Source of the DNA: JANLVJ01 sp031363945
Lineage (GTDB): Bacteria; Bacteroidota; Bacteroidia; Sphingobacteriales; Sphingobacteriaceae
Assembly: GCA_031363945.1 (NCBI GenBank)
Contig: JANLVJ010000024.1
Span: 18,956 to 82,955, forward strand
DNA: 64,000 bases
Direction: 5' to 3'
Shown here: in pieces, positions 17,130 through 25,265 of the stretch
Layout of the letters: each line of letters begins with the position of its first letter
Position numbering within the stretch: the stretch's first letter is position 1
Position numbers and translations under genes: made by a program
Notes under the pieces: model-generated
Seen by the model: the letters and a program-made list of their open reading frames with translations, nothing else
What the model was told of the DNA's origin: nothing
Database searches by the model: none

Positions 17130-17981
17130 TCAGGCTGTAACGGCTGATTTTTTACGAAATGAAACTTCTATATTATGTAGTTCAATAAGAGGCTTTAAAA
17201 ACTCTTCCAGATCAGTCACACAGAGCTGGCTGGCTGCATCGCATAATGCTTCAGATGGGTTTGGATGGGTTTCTATAAATATACCATCAATACCAGAGGC
17301 AACTCCTGCACGGGCGAGTACTGGCAGGTACTGTCTTGCTCCACCGTTCGGGTCAGAACTTGGAATCCCATATTTTCGAATTGCATGAGTAACGTCGAAA
17401 ACCACAGGGTAACCGGTTTCATTCAAATGGTAAAATGCACGTGGGTCAACAACAAGGTCATTGTAGCCAAATGTATACCCTCTTTCAGTTAAAATAATCT
17501 GAGAATTTCCCTCTTCCAGACATTTCTCAACAGGCTTGATCATATTTTCAGGGGCAAGAAACTGCCCATGTTTAATATTTATTACTTTCTGTGTTTTTGC
17601 ACATGCTTCCATAAGCATGGTTTGCATGCATAAATAAGCTGGAATTTGTATCACGTCTACCACTTCTGCAGCCAATGCAGCTTGTTCTGGATAGTGTACA
17701 TCAGTCAGGATAGGAAAGCCATAATCTTTTTTTACACGCTCAAGAATGCGAAGTCCTTCCTCAATTCCAGGCCCAGAATAGAACTTTCTTGAGCTACGAT
17801 TATCTTTTTGAAAAGATGACTTATATATAACTGGAATGTTTAAACGTTCAGATACCTGCTGAAGCTTCTCAGCTGTTTTGTTCATTACTGATTCATTCTC
17901 AATGACACAGGGTCCTGAGATAAGAAAGAGTGCATCAGCCCCACAGCCAATAGAACCAACCTTAACAATTTTTTTATTCAT
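17130..17981 (-). CDS. kdsA: 3-deoxy-8-phosphooctulonate (Kdo-8-P) synthase
   Basis: KdsA condenses phosphoenolpyruvate with D-arabinose-5-phosphate to Kdo-8-phosphate for the lipopolysaccharide core. From the ATG at 17981 the protein is 283 residues, the usual length. Conserved blocks are FLISGPCVIENES, IYKSSFQKDNRSS, PILTDVHYPEQAA, VIQIPAYLCMQT, NIKHGQFLAPENM, LTERGYTFGYNDLVVDPR and FDVTHAIR. It is the first gene of a minus-strand cluster, with the transaldolase-CBS fusion 56 bases downstream and then a KdsC-like phosphatase. No kdsB or kdsD is visible in the window. Confidence 0.95.
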   Translation of the reverse strand: MNKKIVKVGSIGCGADALFLISGPCVIENESVMNKTAEKLQQVSERLNIPVIYKSSFQKDNRSSRKFYSGPGIEEGLRILERVKKDYGFPILTDVHYPEQAALAAEVVDVIQIPAYLCMQTMLMEACAKTQKVINIKHGQFLAPENMIKPVEKCLEEGNSQIILTERGYTFGYNDLVVDPRAFYHLNETGYPVVFDVTHAIRKYGIPSSDPNGGARQYLPVLARAGVASGIDGIFIETHPNPSEALCDAASQLCVTDLEEFLKPLIELHNIEVSFRKKSAVTA

Positions 17982-18054
17982 CTCAATAATTTGTAAGCAT
18001 TGTAAAAGTACTATAATGTTTGACAACAGCATAGAACCTTCTTGTCTGACCAGC

Positions 18055-19965
18055 CTACTTTTCTATTGCGGTAATCATAAATTCTGTTCTTCTGTTCAGA
18101 GCCCGCCCTTTTTCATTCAAATTTGGAGCCAGGGGCTGTGTTTCGCCATAACCTCTGTAGGTTAGACGGGAAATGGCAATCTTGCCAGTTGAAACCAGGT
18201 AGATAGTGACTGCTTTTGCCCTGTTTTCTGACAGGGCAAGATTGTGCTGCTTAGCACCATGGTCATCAGTATGGCCAGATACTTCAATTTTTATTCCTGG
18301 ATTCATTTTCATAAAAATGACGAGTCTGTCAAGCTCACTTTTTGATTCAGGCTTCAGCATATAGGAATCAGTATCAAAGAAAACATTTCTTAATATATCT
18401 TTTTTGCCTGCAGCTATCCGTCTCAGAAATATTTCAAGGCTATGGGTTAATCTGCCAGGATCATCTTTAAGGCTCAGGTTTTCAGAATAAAATAAATAGC
18501 CACGTCTTGAGACATGGAAGGCATAATCAAACCCACTGGGCAGGCCTGCCAGAAAATCACCGCTTACTTTATCTGACAAAGCAGAATAAATAACCTTGCC
18601 ATCTTTTAACCTGATGACTTCAACCTTGGCATCAATTTTCTCTTTACTCTCTTCATCTGAGATATTACCCTTAATGAAATTAACATTTTCTGGGCGTGCA
18701 CTTTCATATAAATCAAAGGAATAGAGATCGAAACCACCAAAACCATTTAGTTTGTCAGAGGCGAAATAGGCTTTTTTACCATCGGCCGTAATGACAAGCG
18801 TACTCTCATCATCAACGGTATTTATCGGGTAACCCAAATTCACAGGTTTTGACCATTCACCATTTCCCGTTTTACGGCTAAAATACAGATCTTTGCCCCC
18901 AAGGCCAGGTAAACCGTCTGAAGAAAAATAAAGCGTTTGATCATCGGGGTGAATAAATGGCGAAATCTCATTCCCCCTGGTATTGATCTGAGGTCCCAGA
19001 TTTACTGGTTTACGCCAATGATCTTTACCAATTTTTTCAGTTTCCCAGATATCAAAACCACCATATCCACCAGGCCTTGAGCTTGTAAAATAAAGGGTTC
19101 GCCCATCAGCTGAAATTGATGGTTGTGATTCCCAGCTTTCGGTATTTACTTCTGGCCCCAGATTCTTTGGCAAAGACCAACGATATCCCTGACGATGAGA
19201 GACATAAATATCGCAGCGCCCTATAACTCCAGGCCTGCCGCAAATGGTATAATACAAATCTTTGCCATCGGCAGAAATACTTCCGGCACCTTCATTGTAC
19301 TCAGCTGTATTTATATTTTCATCAAGGGGTCTCGATTTACGCCATCCACCATCACCTTTACTGGAGATATAGAAATCTTCGTTATTGTTTTCTCTACGGG
19401 TGTAGATCAGTGTACTATCATCAACCGTTATGCTGGGCAGATATTCATCAGCCGCTGTATTAACCTGTGGGCCGAGATTAATAGGGGTAAAGGGTTTGGG
19501 TGAAGCCATGGCAGCAATACCAAATGAACAGTTCTCGACATATTCATTTGCCTTTCTGATTGATTCTTCGACTCCCTGACCAGAACTCAGGTAATTTTTA
19601 AAATTTTGTCTGGCTTCTGCATATTTCATTTGATTAAATTGAGAAATGCCTAAAGCCAGATATGCTTGATAAATAAACCTGGGTCTTAATTGAACGACAC
19701 GCTCATAGTTTTTAGCAGCTTCTTCATATTTCTTCTGTTTACGCAGAATATCTCCCAGAACTTCAAATGCCTCCGCAAAATGATTATCAGCAGCAATAGC
19801 TTTTTGCAACAGCCCTGAAGCGGCATCAAAATTCTGGCTGTTTACCTTTATCTGGGCTTCATGATACCATTTGACAGCATCATTTGAAGGGCTCAATACT
19901 TTTTCTTCCTGGGCGTAGAGCAGGGCTGTAAATAGCGATAACACGCAACAGAGAAATAACTTCAT
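18055..19965 (-). CDS. PorE-like TPR/PD40-propeller/CRD/OmpA protein
   Basis: This 636-residue secreted envelope protein has a signal peptide (MKLFLCCVLSLFTALLYAQ). TPR repeats run about 28-145. A PD40/WD40-like propeller of repeated LYFTSSRPGGYGGFDIW-type blades runs about 160-415. A carboxypeptidase-regulatory-like beta sandwich runs about 430-505. A C-terminal OmpA domain (FDTDSYMLKPESKSEL, VSGHTDDHG, LSENRAKAV, NRRTEF) runs about 520-636 and should bind peptidoglycan. This four-domain order matches PorE of the Bacteroidota type IX secretion system. OmpA-propeller paralogues are common in the phylum, so a T9SS role is probable but unproven. It sits 73 bases upstream of kdsA. Confidence 0.8.
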   Translation of the reverse strand: MKLFLCCVLSLFTALLYAQEEKVLSPSNDAVKWYHEAQIKVNSQNFDAASGLLQKAIAADNHFAEAFEVLGDILRKQKKYEEAAKNYERVVQLRPRFIYQAYLALGISQFNQMKYAEARQNFKNYLSSGQGVEESIRKANEYVENCSFGIAAMASPKPFTPINLGPQVNTAADEYLPSITVDDSTLIYTRRENNNEDFYISSKGDGGWRKSRPLDENINTAEYNEGAGSISADGKDLYYTICGRPGVIGRCDIYVSHRQGYRWSLPKNLGPEVNTESWESQPSISADGRTLYFTSSRPGGYGGFDIWETEKIGKDHWRKPVNLGPQINTRGNEISPFIHPDDQTLYFSSDGLPGLGGKDLYFSRKTGNGEWSKPVNLGYPINTVDDESTLVITADGKKAYFASDKLNGFGGFDLYSFDLYESARPENVNFIKGNISDEESKEKIDAKVEVIRLKDGKVIYSALSDKVSGDFLAGLPSGFDYAFHVSRRGYLFYSENLSLKDDPGRLTHSLEIFLRRIAAGKKDILRNVFFDTDSYMLKPESKSELDRLVIFMKMNPGIKIEVSGHTDDHGAKQHNLALSENRAKAVTIYLVSTGKIAISRLTYRGYGETQPLAPNLNEKGRALNRRTEFMITAIEK

Positions 19966-20006
19966 GCAGCTGGTTTATCCTGATTTCATAAACGTTCTAT
20001 GATGAG

Positions 20007-20681
20007 TCAGGGAATATGCATGAATTTATGCGTTTGCAACGAGATTTCCCAATATGGGTGTGCTTTTACATATTCAACGATCAATGGGGTCATGGTTTTT
20101 TCCTTGCTCCACTCTGGCTGCATATAAAGCTTGCAGGTCGGAGATACGAGTTCAGCTTGTTTTTCTGCCCATGCAAAATCACTGGTGTTAAAAATAATAA
20201 CTTTAAGCTCATGTGCCATTTTACTGACACTCGGCATCGGTGCTTTAAATTTTTTTGGTGACAGGCAAATCCACTCCCAAGACCCCGATAGGGGGTAAGC
20301 GCCGGAAGTTTCGAGAAAACGCCTGATCTGCTTTTTTTCAAGAAGGTCACATAAATAGTCAAGATTATAAAGCAATGGTTCACCTCCCGTAATAACTACT
20401 GCTTTTGCAGGATAGGATGCAGCATTTAATGCGATTGTTTCTGAAGTTGTGAGTGGATGCAGGGTTGCATCCCATGATTCTTTTACGTCGCACCAATGAC
20501 AACCAACGTCGCAACCTCCGAGTCTTATAAAGTAGGCAGCTTTCCCGGTATTGAAACCTTCTCCCTGAATGGTATAAAACTCTTCCATCAGGGGCAGGGT
20601 AGACCCATCTTCTGGCACTGTTGGTTTCACTACTGCGGTCTGGGCAGTATGCTGGTCTTCCCCTTCTATTTCTTTACCCAT
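20007..20681 (-). CDS. queE: 7-carboxy-7-deazaguanine synthase QueE
   Basis: This radical-SAM enzyme converts carboxy-tetrahydropterin to 7-carboxy-7-deazaguanine on the route to queuosine. The cluster cysteines are in CDVGCHWCDVKESWD, preceded by YTIQGEGFNTGKAAYFIRLGG and followed by VITGGEPLLYNLDYLCDLL. The C-terminal LYMQPEWSKE and LQTHKFMHIP match the family. The ATG at 20681 (224 residues) is preferred over an upstream GTG, because it overlaps the folD stop by only 8 bases, a coupling arrangement. The first 30 residues or so are a variable extension. Other queuosine genes are not in the window. Confidence 0.92.
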   Translation of the reverse strand: MGKEIEGEDQHTAQTAVVKPTVPEDGSTLPLMEEFYTIQGEGFNTGKAAYFIRLGGCDVGCHWCDVKESWDATLHPLTTSETIALNAASYPAKAVVITGGEPLLYNLDYLCDLLEKKQIRRFLETSGAYPLSGSWEWICLSPKKFKAPMPSVSKMAHELKVIIFNTSDFAWAEKQAELVSPTCKLYMQPEWSKEKTMTPLIVEYVKAHPYWEISLQTHKFMHIP

Positions 20682-21555
20682 ATATTTCTTTCTTTGCTGC
20701 ACTGAACGTATTCTGCAGCAGGCCTACTATGGTCATCAGACCAACTCCTCCCGGAACTGGTGTGATAAATGAACTCTTCGGCGCAACTCCTGCAAAATCA
20801 ACATCGCCCACTAGGCGGGTTCCTGATTTGGTAGTACTGTCAGCAATCCTGTTCATTCCTACATCTATAACAACAACACCTTGCTTAACCATAGTATCCC
20901 TAACGAACTGAGGTTTACCGATGGCTGCTATCAGGATATCAGCACTACGGATGATATCATCCATATGCTTGGTTTTACTGTGGCAAAGTGTTACCGTACA
21001 GTTTCCCGGATAAGCGGCCCTTGCCATGAGAATGCTCACAGGTGACCCGACAATATAACTACGGCCAAGAATAACGCAGTGCTTGCCTTCAGTTTCAATT
21101 TTATAGGCTTCCAGTAATTTCAAGATGCCCAGGGGTGTAGCTGGTAAATAACAGGGTAAGTTTTTAGCCATACGTCCGATATTCATCGGGTGAAAACCAT
21201 CTACATCTTTTTCAGGAGAAATCTTCCAGGTGACTTTTTCAACCGAAATATGCCCGGGAAGGGGTAATTGGACCAGGATTCCATCAACATCTGTATCGCT
21301 GTTTACGGTATCTATTGTTGACAAAAGTTCCGCTTCAGAAACTGTTTCTTCAAAACGTATCAGGGTTGATTTAAATCCGGTTTCTTCACATGAGCGCATC
21401 TTACTGGCGACATAAACTTCGCTTGCGGCTGTATGTCCGACGAGTATGGCTACAAGATGAGGGCGTTTTCCACCGGCTTCAATAAATAAACGGGTTTCTT
21501 TTGCCAGTTTTTTTTTTAAAATGGCTGATATAAGTTTTCCGTCAAGGAGTTCCAT
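20674..21555 (-). CDS. folD: Methylenetetrahydrofolate dehydrogenase/cyclohydrolase FolD
   Basis: This bifunctional C1-folate enzyme oxidises 5,10-methylene-THF with NADP and hydrolyses the product to 10-formyl-THF. Its 293 residues are normal. The catalytic lysine is in SEVYVASKMRSCEETG, followed by DGILVQLPLPGH, EKDVDGFHPMNIGRM, the Rossmann segment VILGRSYIVGSPVS, and the C-terminal FITPVPGGVGLMTI. It lies two bases after lepA and overlaps queE, so lepA-folD-queE is probably one transcript. Confidence 0.97.
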   Translation of the reverse strand: MELLDGKLISAILKKKLAKETRLFIEAGGKRPHLVAILVGHTAASEVYVASKMRSCEETGFKSTLIRFEETVSEAELLSTIDTVNSDTDVDGILVQLPLPGHISVEKVTWKISPEKDVDGFHPMNIGRMAKNLPCYLPATPLGILKLLEAYKIETEGKHCVILGRSYIVGSPVSILMARAAYPGNCTVTLCHSKTKHMDDIIRSADILIAAIGKPQFVRDTMVKQGVVVIDVGMNRIADSTTKSGTRLVGDVDFAGVAPKSSFITPVPGGVGLMTIVGLLQNTFSAAKKEIYG

Positions 21556-21557
21556 TA

Positions 21558-23348
21558 TTATGAATTTAATTTAAGTACGGCCATAAATGCTGACTGAGGT
21601 ATTTCTACATTACCAACCTGACGCATGCGTTTTTTTCCTTCTTTTTGTTTTTCCAGCAGTTTTCGTTTCCTCGAAATATCACCTCCATAACATTTTGCCG
21701 TCACATCTTTACGTATCGCCTTAACCGTTTCACGGGCAATTACTTTGGCACCGATAGAGGCCTGTATGACAATTTCGAACTGCTGGCGTGGTAGTAATTC
21801 CTTTAGTTTTTCACAAATTTTACGACCAAAATCGTATGCATTATTGCGGTGAATCAATGAAGACAGGGCATCTACTGCTTCCCCGTTTAATAAGATATCA
21901 AGTCTTACAAGGTCTGACTCACGGTAACCTATTGGTGAATAATCAAAAGAAGCATACCCTTTAGAAACAGTTTTCAAACGGTCATAGAAATCAAAAACGA
22001 TTTCACCCATCGGCATCTCAAAATTCAGTTCTACCCGATCTGAAGTCAGGTAAACCTGATTGGTGATAATTCCTCTTTTAATAATACACAAGGATAAAAC
22101 CGGACCTACAAACTCTGATTTAGTTATGATGGTAGCCTTAATAAAGGGTTCTTCTACGAACTCTAAACGGCTGGGGTCAGGCAGGTCTGATGGGTTATTT
22201 ACCAGCAGTTCTTCCATCTTGGTTGTATAGGCTTTATATGAAACGTTTGGCACGGTTGTGATAACGGTCATATTAAACTCACGTTCTAAACGTTCCTGAA
22301 TAATTTCCATATGCAGCATTCCCAAAAAGCCACATCTGAAACCAAAACCCAAAGCAGCTGACGATTCAGGCTCGAAAACGAGTGAAGCATCATTAAGTTG
22401 CAATTTTGACATAGCATCTCTCAGCTCTTCAAAATCATCGGTATCAACAGGATAAATTCCAGCAAATACCATTGGCTTGACATCTTCAAAACCATTGATG
22501 GCCGCCTCACATGGTCTCTCAACATTGGTGATGGTATCGCCGACTTTTACCTCTTTTGCTTCCTTAATGCCTGAAATGATATAGCCTACATCACCTGTTT
22601 TTACGGAATCACGCGGCTGTTTGTCTAATTTTAAAATGCCGATTTCTTCAGCAAAGTATTCTTTGCCTGTAGCGAAAAATTTAACACGCTTACCTTTTTT
22701 TATTTCCCCATTAATTACCTTAAAATAGGCAATAATACCCCTGAAAGAATTAAAAACAGAGTCAAAAATTAAGGCCTGTAGTGGGGCATCTGGATCACCA
22801 ACCGGTGGGGGAACTCTGGCCACGATCTGCTCAAGCAGTTCAGCAACGCCAAGCCCTGTTTTTCCACTTACAGCCAGAATTTCATCACGGTCACAACCAA
22901 CCAGTTCAACAATAGAATCTTTGACTTCTTCAGGCATTGCCCCTGGAAGATCCATTTTACTGAGAACGGGAATTATTTTTAGACCGCATTCAACGGCGAG
23001 ATAAAGATTCGAGATAGTCTGTGCCTGAATTCCCTGGGAAGCATCAACCAGCAGAAGAGCCCCTTCACAAGCAGCAATAGATCGGGAAACTTCGTATGAG
23101 AAATCTACATGTCCTGGTGTATCGATCAGGTTAAGGATATAGGGCTGTCCATCAAGTACATAGTCCATTTGAATGGCATGACTTTTAATAGTAATTCCCC
23201 TTTCACGTTCAATATCCATGTCATCAAGCAGTTGTGCCTGGGCTTCACGGGCTGAAATGGTCTTTGTTATTTCGAGAAGACGGTCGGCCAGAGTACTTTT
23301 ACCATGGTCAATATGAGCTATGATGCAAAAATTGCGGATATATTTCAT
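21558..23348 (-). CDS. lepA: Elongation factor 4 (LepA)
   Basis: This ribosome-associated translational GTPase has been linked to back-translocation and initiation/biogenesis. From the ATG at 23348 it is 596 residues, the standard length; an upstream frame extension of six codons is less likely. GTPase motifs are intact: AHIDHGKSTLADRL (G1), RERGITIKSHA (G2), LIDTPGHVDF (G3) and VLSKMDLPGA (G4). The LepA-specific C-terminal domain is present, ending VGNVEIPQSAFMAVLKL, and includes AKCYGGDISRKRKLLEKQKEGKKRM. It lies 85 bases downstream of the NtrC-type regulator and 2 bases upstream of folD. Confidence 0.97.
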   Translation of the reverse strand: MKYIRNFCIIAHIDHGKSTLADRLLEITKTISAREAQAQLLDDMDIERERGITIKSHAIQMDYVLDGQPYILNLIDTPGHVDFSYEVSRSIAACEGALLLVDASQGIQAQTISNLYLAVECGLKIIPVLSKMDLPGAMPEEVKDSIVELVGCDRDEILAVSGKTGLGVAELLEQIVARVPPPVGDPDAPLQALIFDSVFNSFRGIIAYFKVINGEIKKGKRVKFFATGKEYFAEEIGILKLDKQPRDSVKTGDVGYIISGIKEAKEVKVGDTITNVERPCEAAINGFEDVKPMVFAGIYPVDTDDFEELRDAMSKLQLNDASLVFEPESSAALGFGFRCGFLGMLHMEIIQERLEREFNMTVITTVPNVSYKAYTTKMEELLVNNPSDLPDPSRLEFVEEPFIKATIITKSEFVGPVLSLCIIKRGIITNQVYLTSDRVELNFEMPMGEIVFDFYDRLKTVSKGYASFDYSPIGYRESDLVRLDILLNGEAVDALSSLIHRNNAYDFGRKICEKLKELLPRQQFEIVIQASIGAKVIARETVKAIRKDVTAKCYGGDISRKRKLLEKQKEGKKRMRQVGNVEIPQSAFMAVLKLNS

Positions 23349-23433
23349 TGATTCGCAAAAATACATGTTTCAGCGGTATAAACTAATAAGGAAACAAGCC
23401 CAATCGGCTACTTATTATTCAATGCCCTTGTTC

Positions 23434-24807
23434 TTACGACAATTCTTCTCGCTTTAAATTGAATTTCTCGATCTTACTATATAAATGACTTCTCTGAATA
23501 TCAATTTCTTCAGCGGTCTTTGAGACATTCCAATTATTTTTATTGAGCTTGAACTTAATAAATTCTTTTTCAATAAAGTCTTTAAAATCCTGAAATTTAT
23601 GATACTTATCCATCGCGAATGAATCTTCAGTTCTTCCGGTATGCTGATGACTTGGGTTAGCAAAAGCAATGACGTCTTTATCAGTAATGGTTTTATTGCT
23701 CATAATGATCAAACGTGCTACCATATTATGAAGCTCCCTGATATTACCAGTCCAGTCTTGTTTCATTAATTCAAGCATGGCTGCCTGTGTTATTTCTTTT
23801 TCTGGCATTTTATATTCTTCACAGATTTCTTCAATAAAGAAATTTGTCAAAAGGGGTATATCATCGATTCGCTCGTTCAAGGAGGGTACATGAATGATAA
23901 TTACACTCAGGCGGTGGTATAAGTCAATGCGAAAATTACCCTTCTCAATTTCTGCCAGCAGATCTTTATTTGTGGCAGCAACAATGCGAACATTTACTTC
24001 AATTTCACGTTCTCCGCCAACACGGGTAATTTTATTTTCCTGCAATGCCCTCAGTACTTTTGCCTGGGCTGAGAGGCTCATATCTCCAATTTCATCCAGG
24101 AATAAGGTACCCCCATCAGCAAGCTCAAACTTTCCGATACGCTGTTTGATGGCTGAGGTAAATGAACCTTTTTCGTGCCCAAATAGTTCACTTTCAATCA
24201 GCTCTGATGGTATAGCTGCACAATTAACCTCTATTAAGGGCATGGTTGAACGCTGGCTTTTCTCATGCACCCATCTTGCGACAAGTTCTTTTCCGCTTCC
24301 GTTACCCCCAGTAACAAGTACACGGGCTTCAGTAGGAGCAACCTTGTCAATAGTTTCCCTGATCTTTTGAATGGCAGCTGAGTTACCAAGAATTTCCCTG
24401 GTTCGGTTTATTTTTTTCTTTAATACTTTTGTTTCAGTAACCAGAACTGACCTGTCAAGGGCATTTCTTACTGTGATCAGCAGCCGGTTTAAATCAGGTG
24501 GTTTTGAAATAAAATCAAATGCACCTTTTTTACTTGCTTCAATGGCAGTTTCTATGGTTCCATGTCCTGAAATCATGATGAATGGCATATCAGGTTGCAA
24601 TGCCAGTGCTTTTTCAAGTACTTCCATTCCGTCCATCTTTTCCATCTTTATATCACATAAAACCAGATCATAGGCGTTTTTGCCGATAAGCTCTAACCCC
24701 TGAACACCATTCAGGGCTTCTTCAACCTGATAATGCTCGTATTCGAGAATTTCTTTTAAAGTACTGCGAATCGCACGTTCGTCATCAATGATCAGAATTC
24801 TTGACAT
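23434..24807 (-). CDS. NtrC-type sigma-54-dependent response regulator
   Basis: This 457-residue regulator has three parts. A receiver domain (residues 1-120) has acidic pocket DDE at 8-10, the phospho-acceptor in VLCDIKM near 51, and conserved lysine in FISKPPD. A central AAA+ domain has Walker A GGNGSGKE, ELFGHEKGSFTSA, and Walker B GGTLFLDEIGDMSL. A C-terminal Fis-type helix-turn-helix ends with WNVSKTAEEIDIQRSHLYSKIEK. The sigma-54 contact loop reads GSFTSA instead of GAFTGA. No sensor kinase gene is adjacent, so the signal is unknown. Upstream is the rnpB terminator. Confidence 0.93.
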   Translation of the reverse strand: MSRILIIDDERAIRSTLKEILEYEHYQVEEALNGVQGLELIGKNAYDLVLCDIKMEKMDGMEVLEKALALQPDMPFIMISGHGTIETAIEASKKGAFDFISKPPDLNRLLITVRNALDRSVLVTETKVLKKKINRTREILGNSAAIQKIRETIDKVAPTEARVLVTGGNGSGKELVARWVHEKSQRSTMPLIEVNCAAIPSELIESELFGHEKGSFTSAIKQRIGKFELADGGTLFLDEIGDMSLSAQAKVLRALQENKITRVGGEREIEVNVRIVAATNKDLLAEIEKGNFRIDLYHRLSVIIIHVPSLNERIDDIPLLTNFFIEEICEEYKMPEKEITQAAMLELMKQDWTGNIRELHNMVARLIIMSNKTITDKDVIAFANPSHQHTGRTEDSFAMDKYHKFQDFKDFIEKEFIKFKLNKNNWNVSKTAEEIDIQRSHLYSKIEKFNLKREELS

Positions 24808-24832
24808 ACTGAATATTTTAATTTAACAAGGA

Positions 24833-24852
24833 ATGGGGCCCGAAGGCCCCAT
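24833..24852 (-). terminator. UUCG-tetraloop hairpin after rnpB
   Basis: A perfect 8-bp GC-rich stem ATGGGGCC/GGCCCCAT closes a TTCG loop on the minus strand, giving the very stable C(UUCG)G tetraloop in RNA. It begins ten bases after the 3' end of the RNase P RNA and lies 26 bases upstream of the response-regulator ATG. The following sequence is only moderately T-rich. Confidence 0.65.
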
Positions 24853-24861
24853 CTGGTTTTT

Positions 24862-25243
24862 TGCAAACCCATAAGCCGGGTTCTGTTTCAGTACAGAGAC
24901 GAGCTCTCTACCTATCTGTCATTTATCTTGGCCGGCAGTCACCCACCGGCTCTATCAGTCTACCCACCCCGCGAGTGCCTGCGCACATAAGACGGGCCGC
25001 CTTAAACCCGGGGCATATTTGACCTTTCTACTCCTGTGGTTTACCGCAAGATACATTACTGTACCAGGCCGTGAGCTCTTACCTCGCGTTTTCACCTTTT
25101 CCCCGGCTTGCGCCAGGGTAGTTTATTTTCTGTGGCACTTGCAGTCATACATCCCTGTATGCCTTCCTGTTAGGAAGCAGGATGCCCTATGTAGCCCGGA
25201 CTTTCCTCTACTGCCCGAAGCAACAGCGACAGATCGGTTTGCA
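24862..25243 (-). ncRNA. rnpB: RNase P RNA, bacterial class A
   Basis: This is the catalytic RNA of RNase P, which trims tRNA 5' leaders. On the minus strand it contains the near-universal AGAGGAAAGTCCGGGCT (about 25212-25196) near the 5' end and ACAGAACCCGGCTTA near the 3' end. The ends are set by a P1 helix: TGCAAACC at 25243-25236 pairs with GGTTTGCA at 24869-24862. Length is about 382 nt, normal for class A. A TATATTTG promoter box sits just upstream and a UUCG hairpin just downstream. The gene fills the gap between the Smr protein and the response regulator. Confidence 0.97.
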
Positions 25244-25246
25244 TTT

Positions 25247-25254
25247 CAAATATA
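25247..25254 (-). promoter_or_regulatory. -7 box for rnpB
   Basis: The minus strand reads TATATTTG, a full TAnnTTTG match, ending four bases before the 5' end of the RNase P RNA predicted independently from the P1 helix. That agreement makes it a credible promoter element, though a -33 TTG is not evident. Confidence 0.6.
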
Positions 25255-25265
25255 GCCATAAAGTG

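Noticed and set aside
23894..24370. A 158-codon open frame antisense to the NtrC-type regulator
   Set aside because: It mirrors conserved AAA+ codons on the other strand and shows no domain; a shadow frame.
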